A DNA stretch of 22,173 nt, taken from Larix sibirica (Eukaryota; Streptophyta; Pinopsida; Pinales; Pinaceae). Of the stretch, positions 1 to 8,738 are shown one piece after another. Under the pieces are notes generated by a model. It was not told the origin of the DNA and ran no database searches. It was given only the letters and a program-made list of their open reading frames with translations. Each line of letters starts with the position of its first letter. Within the stretch, counting starts at the first letter, position 1. A program made the position numbers and the translations under genes. The stretch lies in the NCBI GenBank assembly GCA_004151065.3, contig NWUY0300003301.1, positions 56,601 through 78,773 on the forward strand, in the 5' to 3' direction.

Positions 1-1
1 T

Positions 2-235
2 AAATGCAGAAGAAGATACTCAATAAAAGAAGCTGAAACTGGAGCAGCTGTTGAAGCTGCAACTACGGAAGTGGCAATGCAGGAAGGAGAGTACCAAGCA
101 AAGGCATCAGAGGAAGGAAACATGGAGGTGTCGGATATCTCATCCTCTCCATAAATCAAGGGAACTATTGTTGAAGAAGAGGAATTTGTTGTTCTCCCTG
201 AGAATTTGGAANATGGTGAATGGGTGTATTGTTAA
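2..235 (+). pseudogene. Acidic C-terminal fragment of an unidentified ORF
   Basis: Frame 2 is open from the window edge except for one TAA at 152-154, and ends at TAA 233-235. The product is rich in Glu and Ala, with a run of four Glu near residue 60, and ends in the residues GEWVYC. The frame continues across the N at 212 (codon NAT), so that N behaves as one undetermined base rather than a gap. I do not recognise the family. It may be the tail of another retroelement protein or chance. It lies upstream of the LINE, whose 5' limit I cannot fix. Confidence 0.25.
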
Positions 236-454
236 GGAACTCCTTCCATAAGGTCATCGGTTCAAAAATCCGAGGGTAAGATCCTTATATATATATATGG
301 AATTAGTATTATCGAAAGATAACATTCTGGAGCGGAGAAAGACGAGAAAACGAGGTTCTGATCACAAGAGGTTTTAGGGTTTGACGGTTTTCAGGATGGA
401 AACCTGCGGAGGGGCGGATCCCCCTCCTTGAAGAGTCGGCAAGCAATCCTTGCT
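236..454. other. Spacer and probable 5' leader of LINE A
   Basis: No ORF is supported here. A short TA tract lies at about 286-298. From about 341 the sequence becomes purine- and G-rich (GGAGAAAGACGAG), as is common in LINE 5' leaders, and it runs without a visible break into the ORF1 remnant. No target-site duplication or clear element start was found, so the LINE boundary at 341 is a guess. Confidence 0.3.
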
Positions 455-1719
455 ATGGACCAAGCAAAGACACAACAGAGGGGGCGTTGGAAGGAGCAGA
501 AGGGGAGATCGGAAGCAGCATGGACAAACACGGAACAGGGAAAAAGCAAGGAGGTTGCTTGCCTAGATCAACAATGATCCCATCGCTTCAAATACGATCA
601 GTGAACATTTGGGAGAGGGTATAACAATGGAAATAAAAATCTTTGATCGGAAAAATCATCGGGATCTAGCCAAAGGAGAAGGATCTCATAAGATGGATCA
701 AGGTAACTTGGAACCCTAAAGGACACTATGACCTGCATCTAGGCGCCAAGGGTTTCTTCACCATTGTATTTTTTAACCAGGAAGGAAGAGATCAAATATT
801 GCAAGGAGGCCCATATTTCTTCTTTTCGGCTGGGCTTTACCTGTGCCCATGGAAATAAATATTTAACCCCGACAAAGAGGATCTGAATATTGCACCAGTA
901 TGGATCAAGCTTTATTCTCTTCCCTGTGAATATTGGGAACCCGATATCTTGCAAGATATAGGAAATACCCTGGGTAAATTCGTAAAATATTTTGAGCAAA
1001 CAAAACAGAGAAGATATACCTCATTTGCTCGCATATGTGTTTATATGGATCTAGCACATAATCTACCTGAAGCTATCAACTTGACTTGGGAAGATGAAGA
1101 CTAGGTCCAAATAGTTGATTATGAGCACCTTCCCTTCAGGTGTCGTAAATGCCATGAATATTTCCATCTCAGTAGAGATCGCTCGTACAATATGACAGTC
1201 CCTTCTAACCAGCAGGATTCCTAGGAAAAGGACAAGAGATCGTCGGATGAAGGGTTTACTCAAGTAAACTGATGGAAACCGGGAAGAAGATTGAACAACC
1301 AACAACAACATGAACAATCAAAAGCCAAAAAGTCAACGCTGGTAAATAGATTTGAAACCCTAAACACAGTGGGGGAATATCTGGAAGACCTAGGGAAACA
1401 GGAACATGGAAAAGAACCAAATCTGGAGAAGGCCAATAACAACCTGAAAGGGCAGGAAGATCAACCAAAGGCTATGGAGGACGATCTACCTAAATAAGCG
1501 GAGGACGTGGATCTAGGAGAATTGGATCTGGATGAAATAGAGAAAGAATGCGACAAAAAAGGGAAAGGATATGTATCGCGTAGACAGATAGAACTTATGC
1601 AGGCTTCCATACTCAAAGAAAAAGCTACTCCACAACTGGGCATAGCTAAGGAACCGCAAAAAGGAAGCAACCAGAAGAAGGCGAAAAGAGAGGAAGAAAG
1701 ACAAATATGCAAAGGATAG
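455..1719 (+). pseudogene. LINE A ORF1: DUF4283-like / zinc-knuckle protein, broken
   Basis: ORF1 of plant LINEs encodes an RNA-binding, gag-like protein that packages the element RNA. An ATG at 455 opens 40 basic codons up to a TGA at 575. Fragments at 574-624 and 627-702 lie in other frames, and from 703 to 1719 the protein stays in frame 1. That part begins VTWNPKGHYDLHLGAKGFF, the DUF4283-like region (about 703-1101). A zinc knuckle follows at 1141-1182: CRKC, then H, but the last Cys codon is CGC (Arg), so CCHC has become CCHR. A charged, Gln- and Lys-rich tail ends at TAG 1717-1719. Internal stops lie at 856, 1102, 1222, 1270 and 1495. ORF2 starts 82 bp downstream. The frame assignment upstream of 703 is less certain than after it. 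Confidence 0.75.
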
Positions 1720-1801
1720 AGTAGGTGGGAACTAAACTAATTGAATCAGGCCAGTATCCCACCATCAGGGTTACCTTTTCAGAAGTAAACAAGGTCTCTC
1801 A

Positions 1802-2561
1802 ATGAAGGTAATCACATGGAACATTCATGGGGTAAATCACCCATGTAAAATAAAAAAAAAATATGAGGAAAAGATTCAAATGGAAAAACCGGTTGTAGTC
1901 TTTCTACAGGAAATTAAGTGTGGGGAAGAGACAATATGGGAAATAGGGAGCAAGGTTTGGAAAGGAAGTAAGACAATGGAAATTGATGCTTGGGGCAGTG
2001 TGGGAGGAATTGCGATCCTTTGGCGTCTAGAAGAAGTAGATCTTACAAACTTCTGGGCCACAAGACTCTCGCTCTCTGTATACTTTGAGATTCCCAACTC
2101 CGGGATAAGGGGAGTAATATCCAATGTGTATGGGCCAAGTATTAATCCACAAAAAATGGCCTTCTTGGAATCCCTATAATGGTATGCAAAATGGATAGGG
2201 GACATGCATTGGATCATAGGGGGAGATTTTAACATGATCACAACCTTGGAAGAAAAGAAGGGAGGACGGAGGATACCGGGATCAACAAATGAATCCTTCA
2301 AAGATTTTATTGATACTAGTAACCTTGTTGATATGGAAACAGGAAACGGTTGGTTCACATGGAACAAAAAACGTGGGGGGGGGAGAACACATGGATTCCA
2401 GATTAGAGAAGTTCCTTATTTCAAAGGGTCTAGCGAATGTAGGCAGGGACTTAAACGCTTTTGTCCTGCCTTCGGCAAGGTCGGATCATTGGTCGGTCGG
2501 CCTCTTTTGGGATAGGATAGGCTCAAATGGGAGGAAGAATTTCTGTTTTGAACAATTCTAG
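1802..2561 (+). pseudogene. LINE A ORF2, APE-type endonuclease domain, broken
   Basis: This is the N-terminal endonuclease that nicks target DNA to prime reverse transcription. The ATG at 1802 starts MKVITWNIHG, the family's usual start with the metal-site Asn (N7). The catalytic Glu is E37 in FLQEIK. GDFN is encoded at 2222-2233 and SDH at 2481-2489, so the hallmark residues are present in order. Breaks are a TAA at 2177-2179, a shift from frame 2 to frame 3 inside a run of nine Gs (2375-2383), and a TAG at 2559-2561 where the family would be expected to carry Trp. The G run is a natural slippage site, so the shift could be a real mutation or a sequencing error. It is identical in the second representation. 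Confidence 0.85.
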
Positions 2562-4827
2562 ATGGAACACAAGGACTTCAAGTCTCTAGTCCAGCAGTGG
2601 TGGGAGGAATTGGAAACCCCTAGGGGGACAAGAATGTACCAGTTCCATCAAAAACTAAAAACGTTGAAAGCCAAAATCTGCACATGGAATAGAGAGGAGT
2701 TTGGGAACATCTTCCAAGATATATAAAAAAAAATCCTCAATAAATATATGGAAGATATCCAAAGATAAGGTATGAGTAATGGGTACAGTAAAGAATTGAA
2801 AAGACAGGAACAAGTTGTCCTGGAACAATTGCATGCCCGAGAAAGACAGGGAGAAATTTACTCGAAGCAGAAATCTAGGAACCAATGGCTCCAAGAAGGG
2901 GAAAGAAATACTAAATTCTTCCATCGATCTGTAATCCAGAACTAACAAAAGTCAAGGATAAATAGAATAAAAAAAGATTTTGGACAATATGTGGAGACCA
3001 GAGAAGAAATGGAAGCAGAACTAATGCAGTACTTTGAAACCATAATGAGGGAAGATTAGGCTAACAGATTCGAACACATAGCCAGGATCACCCAGTTCAT
3101 CCCCCCAACAGTGACTGTTGAACATAATGATCTTCTGAAGAGACTGATTGCTTTACTGGAAGTTGAGGAATCCATACATCAAATGGTAGAAGGAAAATCC
3201 CCGTGACCAGATGGTTTCACTACCAACTTCTTCCACCACTTCTTGTACATTATCAAGCAAGGATTTTGGAAAATTGTGGAGGATTCTCACCAAGACATAG
3301 GGGTGCTTCGTGCCTTTAATGCCACCTTTCTGACCCTTATCCAAAAATATGAGGTAGCGGACATACCAAGTAAGTTCAGGCCTATCACTCTTTGCAATGT
3401 AATCTACAAAATTATAACCAAAGTCATGGCCAACATGTTGAATCCCATCCTCCCCAAATTAATCTCACCAGAGCAATCCAGTTTTCTGGAAGGATGACAT
3501 ATTTTGGATGAGGTTATCCTGGTTCATGAAGTCATACACTCCCTTAGAGTGACCAAGGTCATAAGGATGTTGTTAAAGATAGATATTTCAAAATACTATG
3601 ACAAGCTGAGTTGGAAATTTATGAGAGAAATGCTAAAATCCTATGGCTTTGACATGGACTGGATCAACTGGGTTATGAGCATGACTTCCTTAGTGTTCTT
3701 CTTGAGAATGCTTAACGTATTCCCAACTAAAACTTTTAGTCCAACAAGAGGCATTCGTCAGGGGGACCCTGTTTCCCCTTTCCTCTTTATCTTGATGGTT
3801 GAGGGCCTCAGCAGATTGATCAAAGCTATGGTGACCAATGGAGAACTAAGAGGTCTCAATCTCCACCCTAATGCGGAAAAACAAACCCACCAGCAATTTA
3901 TGGATGCTACCATGCTTATGGGACATGCTTCAGTTCAGGAATCTAGATCCATTAAAAGTTGTCTCAATTCCTTCTCCAAAGCTTCGGGTTTGGAAATAAA
4001 TAGAGATAAATCCCAAGTTTTCTTTTTTAATGCCCCCAATATTTCCCATAGGAATATCCTCCAGATTTTGGGTTTTCAGGGGAGATCCCTTCCTTCCAAA
4101 TATCTTGGAGCCCCTCTGGCTAAAGGTGTCATCAAAAACGTCTCCTGGATAGATCTTTTGGACAGAATGGGGAAAAAACTGACCAACTGGGTGGTCAGAC
4201 CTCTTAATATAGCAAGAGACTTATTCTCCTCAAATCGGTTCTCCAAGCAATGCCATAGCAATGCCAATATACCTTTTTTCGGTACTAGTGGCCACCAAAG
4301 CTGTGATCAAAGAAATGAGGTCCATCCATAGGAGCTTCTTATGGGGGGAAGTCCAGAGAAACCAAAATGGGCATTGGTGAGCTGGGAGAAAGTTGTCCAA
4401 CCTAAACTAAAAGGTGGTCTGGGACTGCGGGACCCAGGGAAAAACAATGAGATCGTAGGAGCAAAAATCTGGTGGAATTGGGTCACCTACACCACAGAAC
4501 CCTAGGCACAGTTGTGGCATGCCAAATATGCTCAAGATAGACCAAAAAAAGAACCTGTAAGATTTAATGAGGAGAAACAAGGCTCACAGATATGGAGAAT
4601 GGCTCTTTACAATACGAATATTATCCAAGACCATAGTTTTTGGGAGATAAGAGATGGAAAAACAACATATCTATGGGAATACTCTTGGTAGCAAAGACCC
4701 AAAATCGCTTCCTCTCATCCTCTTCATGAATTCCTTTAACGATGTAAAGCACTGGGTCTCTCAAAGTCTCTCAATTCTCGAAACCAGAAGAGGAAGGAGA
4801 TACCTTTAGGGAATGGCAACAAATTGA
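2562..4827 (+). pseudogene. LINE A ORF2, reverse transcriptase domain, broken
   Basis: The LINE RT copies element RNA from the nicked target. Frame 3 carries the motifs in order: GKSPxPDG at 3192-3215 (x is TGA), FRPITLCNVIYK near 3375, motif A KIDISKYYDKL (Asp at 3582), motif B GIRQGDPVSP (3750-3779), motif C at 3897-3911, motif D SGLEINRDKSQ, and motif E SKYLGAPLAKG. Motif C reads FMDAT instead of the usual FADDT, so the second catalytic Asp is Ala (codon 3906-3908). Frame-3 stops occur at 2724, 2766, 2943, 3057, 3204 and 3495. A 10-bp direct repeat (4246-4255 and 4257-4266) precedes a frame change, and another frame change follows near 4345. The linker continues with further stops to about 4827. 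This domain is certainly inactive. Confidence 0.88.
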
Positions 4828-5541
4828 GTGGTGGCAGCAGAGATGTTCGATGAGGGGATCCAATATATGGAGGAAGCCCTCCAAGAAAGGTCAATAAAAA
4901 TCCAAAGAGGTCCCGATAAACTAAGATGGGGATATTCCTCCAAAGGAAATTTCAATATCAAAGAGGCCTACGAATTATGGACGAATCGTGAAGAAAGACC
5001 AGTAGAAGAAATATGGAAGAAGATCTGGTCGTCTAATCCTTGGCCGAAAGTTTCCCTTTTTGTGTGGTTGGTTGTTTATCGATGGATCCTAACAGGAGAA
5101 AACCTTCAAAAGCGACGAATAGTTGGTCCTTCTCAATTCCCTCTATGCAATAGAGAAGAAGAAACTATAAATCATCTCCTGGACTCATTCCACTTCTCCT
5201 CTTCCTTATGGAACTGGGGCGCAGAGATTTTAAGAAGATCGAACAGACAACCCGGGCTTCCAGATCAAACAATTAAAGAATGGGATCAGAAGGCCTTCAG
5301 TAATTGTATTGTGATTCAGATCTGGCTCATGTTCCCTGGATTCCTGATTTGGGAAATCTGGAAGGAACGTAACTGGATAATCTTCCAAGATGTCAAAACC
5401 ACAGCCGAAAAGACTTGGAAAAAAATTGTACACCACATACAAGAGACAGTGAATATCACAGCTTGGGATGACAAATATTGGGAAGCGGAGGATCGGGAAC
5501 TCAAAATCCTAAATCAATTAAATTTACATAGAAAGGATTAG
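4828..5541 (+). pseudogene. LINE A ORF2, zf-RVT region
   Basis: Frame 1 is open for 237 codons up to TAG 5539-5541. It contains the linker (WGYSSKGNFNIKEAYELW) and the zf-RVT region typical of plant LINEs, with PWPKVSLFVWLVVYRWILT followed by a degenerate zinc-binding stretch. The family normally has CPLC plus HLL and a later Cys. Here the first Cys is Phe (SQFPLC) and the later Cys is also missing (HLLDSFHF), so zinc binding is probably lost. The same frame continues past the stop into RNase H, so the stop is a nonsense mutation and not a gene boundary. The true upstream continuation is blurred by a frame change near 4820. Confidence 0.8.
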
Positions 5542-6093
5542 GGATGGATTAGAAAACAAGCCACAACCCAAGCGCATAATAGACCTAATTCTTGGTCTCC
5601 TCCCCCGGTGGGCTCTTTCAAGCTCAACTTTGACGGAGCTTCCAAAGGAAATCCAGGTCCATTCGGCTTTGGGGGGTTTATCCACAACAGGGATGGCCAA
5701 ATCCTAATGATCTTCCATGGCCACATCAGGTTAGACACAAACAACGCCATTGAAATTGAATTTTTGCTACAGGGACTAAAGATTGTTGAAAGGAGGAAAT
5801 GGGAACCTCTCATAGTGGAAGGAGACTCACGGGTAATAGTCAACATGGATAAGAAACTCCAACTCAGACAACAACCAGCAAAGGTGGTTGTTAGCTGGAG
5901 GCAAGCCCATAGGGTGGAAGACTTGGGGATAAATTTGCAGAGGCCAAACCCATGGACCTTTAGCCACGTTAGAAGAGAAGGAAACAAGGTGGCTGACTGT
6001 TTGGCGAACGTGGGAACTGAGTCACCTCAGAGATTAAGGGAAGGACCCCTGTCAGATCTCGGTGCAATGGAGTGGGAAACTAAATGCACCTAG
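5542..6093 (+). pseudogene. LINE A ORF2, C-terminal RNase H domain
   Basis: This type I RNase H (RVT_3 type) would remove the RNA strand of the hybrid. It follows the nonsense stop at 5539 in the same frame and runs open to TAG 6091-6093. All four acidic catalytic positions are present: Asp in FKLNFDGASKGNPGP (5632), Glu in NNAIEIEFLLQGL, Asp in VEGDSRVIV (5824) and Asp in NKVADCLANVG (5995). Taken alone this is the best-preserved domain of the element. The codon at 5731-5733 is TTA (Leu) here and TTC (Phe) in the second representation. RNase H at the end of ORF2 separates plant L1-like elements from mammalian L1. Confidence 0.9.
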
Positions 6094-6206
6094 TTGTCTA
6101 ACTTGGAAAATTGTGCCTTAGGCAGTCAAAATAATGACACGTTCCCCGAGATCAGTGCTCAAGAAATAACCCACACAAGTGGTCCTTTCAACACATAATG
6201 CCATTC

Positions 6207-6212
6207 CACGTG
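6207..6212 (+). promoter_or_regulatory. G-box (CACGTG)
   Basis: The palindrome CACGTG in the context CCACGTGACAG is the core bound by plant bZIP and bHLH factors. It lies 237 bp upstream of a good TATA box. A 6-bp site can occur by chance, so only the combination makes it noteworthy. The second representation carries it at 12384-12389. Confidence 0.35.
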
Positions 6213-6443
6213 ACAGAGGTGGGAACTCCAACAATATGTACCTTGGATATCCTGATCTTTTAATCAACTAAGTGGATAATAATGAGGACCGAACTCTGGA
6301 CAGTTCGATACCAACAAACCACTAATGAAAGGAATGAAAGATGAAGGTGTCGAATCAAGTGGATCGAACGCCTCAGTACCACAGTCAAATCTGGAGCATA
6401 GAGGAATGATGATAGGAATTAAGGCAAGAAGAGAGTGGGCAGC

Positions 6444-6452
6444 TATAAATAG
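6444..6452 (+). promoter_or_regulatory. TATA box (TATAAATAG)
   Basis: TATAAATAG matches the plant TATA consensus very well. A start site would be expected near 6475, and the first in-frame ATG of the 3' ORF is at 6562. The site sits after the LINE ORF2 stop, so it could drive the 3' ORF. The second representation has it at 12621-12629. Confidence 0.4.
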
Positions 6453-6561
6453 GGAAGGCTCGAGATGGTTTACATGCATGCCCAAAAATTTGATTTTATC
6501 TTTGTTACTGATAAGTTCCTTTCTCTGTCTGTGCCTAAGTGCTTGGCCTCTCTCCAGCATC

Positions 6562-6880
6562 ATGAGGTTGAGAATGGCCCCAAAGCATAGACAACCACAA
6601 AAAGGGGGAAGGGATAACGAAGACGCTGTGCCCAGAAACATAAAATTGCCAATCATGAGCAAACAAATGTCACCCAGGCTACTTGCTTCTTACGGGAGCA
6701 TATTCACCAACATATTCAAGAGGAAATTGTTAAATTGGAGAAAGGATTATGGGAACAAGTTAAAGATCAAAATATGGAGAACATTAGAGCTGAGGTGGAG
6801 GAATGGGTGCATGACCTTGGAACTACTGCGGGTTGTCTGGACGCTTATGACCGTATTGTGTCTACCTATTGGGTGACCAA
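6562..6880 (+). pseudogene. 5' part of unidentified 3' ORF, cut by N
   Basis: The ATG at 6562 (second ATG at 6574) opens a basic start, MAPKHRQPQKGG. The protein-like reading then moves to frame 3, with residues such as QEEIVKLEKGLWEQVKDQN. This copy is cut by the N at 6881. The complete version is at 12739-13349. Confidence 0.4.
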
Positions 6881-6881
6881 N
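6881..6881. other. Single N at the repeat junction
   Basis: This undetermined base separates the two near-identical 6176-bp blocks. The left block ends at the base before it and the right block starts at the base after it. At the matching point 704 the base is T, and at 13058 it is G. This is what an unmerged contig overlap would give. Confidence 0.9.
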
Positions 6882-7896
6882 AACTTGGAACCCTAAAGGA
6901 CACTATGACCTGCATCTAGGCGCCAAGGGTTTCTTCACCATTGTATTTTTTAACCAGGAAGGAAGAGATCAAATATTGCAAGGAGGCCCATATTTCTTCT
7001 TTTCGGCTGGGCTTTACCTGTGCCCATGGAAATAAATATTTAACCCCGACAAAGAGGATCTGAATATTGCACCAGTATGGATCAAGCTTTATTCTCTTCC
7101 CTGTGAATATTGGGAACCCGATATCTTGCAAGATATAGGAAATACCCTGGGTAAATTCGTAAAATATTTTGAGCAAACAAAACAGAGAAGATATACCTCA
7201 TTTGCTCGCATATGTGTTTATATGGATCTAGCACATAATCTACCTGAAGCTATCAACTTGACTTGGGAAGATGAAGACTAGGTCCAAATAGTTGATTATG
7301 AGCACCTTCCCTTCAGGTGTCGTAAATGCCATGAATATTTCCATCTCAGTAGAGATCGCTCGTACAATATGACAGTCCCTTCTAACCAGCAGGATTCCTA
7401 GGAAAAGGACAAGAGATCGTCGGATGAAGGGTTTACTCAAGTAAACTGATGGAAACCGGGAAGAAGATTGAACAACCAACAACAACATGAACAATCAAAA
7501 GCCAAAAAGTCAACGCTGGTAAATAGATTTGAAACCCTAAACACAGTGGGGGAATATCTGGAAGACCTAGGGAAACAGGAACATGGAAAAGAACCAAATC
7601 TGGAGAAGGCCAATAACAACCTGAAAGGGCAGGAAGATCAACCAAAGGCTATGGAGGACGATCTACCTAAATAAGCGGAGGACGTGGATCTAGGAGAATT
7701 GGATCTGGATGAAATAGAGAAAGAATGCGACAAAAAAGGGAAAGGATATGTATCGCGTAGACAGATAGAACTTATGCAGGCTTCCATACTCAAAGAAAAA
7801 GCTACTCCACAACTGGGCATAGCTAAGGAACCGCAAAAAGGAAGCAACCAGAAGAAGGCGAAAAGAGAGGAAGAAAGACAAATATGCAAAGGATAG
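6882..7896 (+). pseudogene. LINE A ORF1, second representation (5' truncated)
   Basis: This is identical in frame and stops to the ORF1 remnant upstream, but it starts at TWNPKGHYDL because the N at 6881 cuts it. The DUF4283-like part runs to about 7278 and the zinc knuckle with the Cys-to-Arg change lies at 7318-7359. Internal stops are at 7033, 7279, 7399, 7447 and 7672, and the ORF1 end TAG is at 7894-7896. Confidence 0.75.
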
Positions 7897-7978
7897 AGTA
7901 GGTGGGAACTAAACTAATTGAATCAGGCCAGTATCCCACCATCAGGGTTACCTTTTCAGAAGTAAACAAGGTCTCTCA

Positions 7979-8738
7979 ATGAAGGTAATCACATGGAACA
8001 TTCATGGGGTAAATCACCCATGTAAAATAAAAAAAAAATATGAGGAAAAGATTCAAATGGAAAAACCGGTTGTAGTCTTTCTACAGGAAATTAAGTGTGG
8101 GGAAGAGACAATATGGGAAATAGGGAGCAAGGTTTGGAAAGGAAGTAAGACAATGGAAATTGATGCTTGGGGCAGTGTGGGAGGAATTGCGATCCTTTGG
8201 CGTCTAGAAGAAGTAGATCTTACAAACTTCTGGGCCACAAGACTCTCGCTCTCTGTATACTTTGAGATTCCCAACTCCGGGATAAGGGGAGTAATATCCA
8301 ATGTGTATGGGCCAAGTATTAATCCACAAAAAATGGCCTTCTTGGAATCCCTATAATGGTATGCAAAATGGATAGGGGACATGCATTGGATCATAGGGGG
8401 AGATTTTAACATGATCACAACCTTGGAAGAAAAGAAGGGAGGACGGAGGATACCGGGATCAACAAATGAATCCTTCAAAGATTTTATTGATACTAGTAAC
8501 CTTGTTGATATGGAAACAGGAAACGGTTGGTTCACATGGAACAAAAAACGTGGGGGGGGGAGAACACATGGATTCCAGATTAGAGAAGTTCCTTATTTCA
8601 AAGGGTCTAGCGAATGTAGGCAGGGACTTAAACGCTTTTGTCCTGCCTTCGGCAAGGTCGGATCATTGGTCGGTCGGCCTCTTTTGGGATAGGATAGGCT
8701 CAAATGGGAGGAAGAATTTCTGTTTTGAACAATTCTAG
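7979..8738 (+). pseudogene. LINE A ORF2 endonuclease domain, second representation
   Basis: This repeats the endonuclease of the first representation without a visible difference. It has the start MKVITWNIHG, Glu in FLQEIK, GDFN, and SDH. Stops are at 8354-8356 and 8736-8738, and the frame changes in the nine-G run at 8552-8560. Confidence 0.85.

Larger units (their letters stand above)
6094..6561 (+). other. Post-ORF2 segment with promoter-like signals
   Basis: Between the RNase H stop and a candidate 3' ORF there is no convincing coding sequence. An open frame at 6325-6876 exists, but its middle is low-complexity hydrophobic and matches no known domain. The segment carries a CACGTG and a TATAAATAG (listed separately), then a pyrimidine-rich stretch before an ATG at 6562. 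It may be an unusually long LINE 3' region or a captured promoter. Confidence 0.4.
341..6880 (+). mobile_element. L1-like LINE (family A), decayed, first representation
   Basis: Domain order is ORF1 (DUF4283-like region, CCHC knuckle), then ORF2 (endonuclease, reverse transcriptase, zf-RVT, RNase H), then a 3' segment with an extra ORF. This is the layout of plant L1-type non-LTR retrotransposons. There are no LTRs and no integrase. At least ten in-frame stops and several frameshifts make it non-autonomous. The representation is cut at 6880 by the N at 6881. Its missing 3' end is most likely the stretch 13058-13714, because 705-6880 recurs as 6882-13057. The 5' start is uncertain. Confidence 0.85.
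705..6880 (+). repeat. 6176-bp direct repeat, unit 1
   Basis: Every reading frame in this block recurs 6177 bp downstream with the same length. Differences seen are 4913 C versus 11090 T (Pro to Leu) and 5733 A versus 11910 C (Leu to Phe). The nine-G run, the A runs and the microduplication are identical in both units, which argues for one source molecule or two alleles. Confidence 0.95.

Noticed and set aside
1461-2367. Minus-strand frames opposite ORF1 and the endonuclease (1461-1712, 1876-2367)
   Set aside because: They mirror purine-rich coding sequence of the + strand and show Ser/Phe/Leu-rich composition with no domain. The + strand has clear motifs over the same bases.
5538-5987. 149-codon minus-strand frame opposite RNase H
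   Set aside because: It overlaps a well-supported RNase H on the + strand and has no recognisable domain.
6325-6876. 183-codon + strand frame after ORF2
   Set aside because: Its start includes the TATA box region and its end runs in a different frame from the more protein-like 3' ORF. Only the part from the ATG at 6562 was kept as a possible start.
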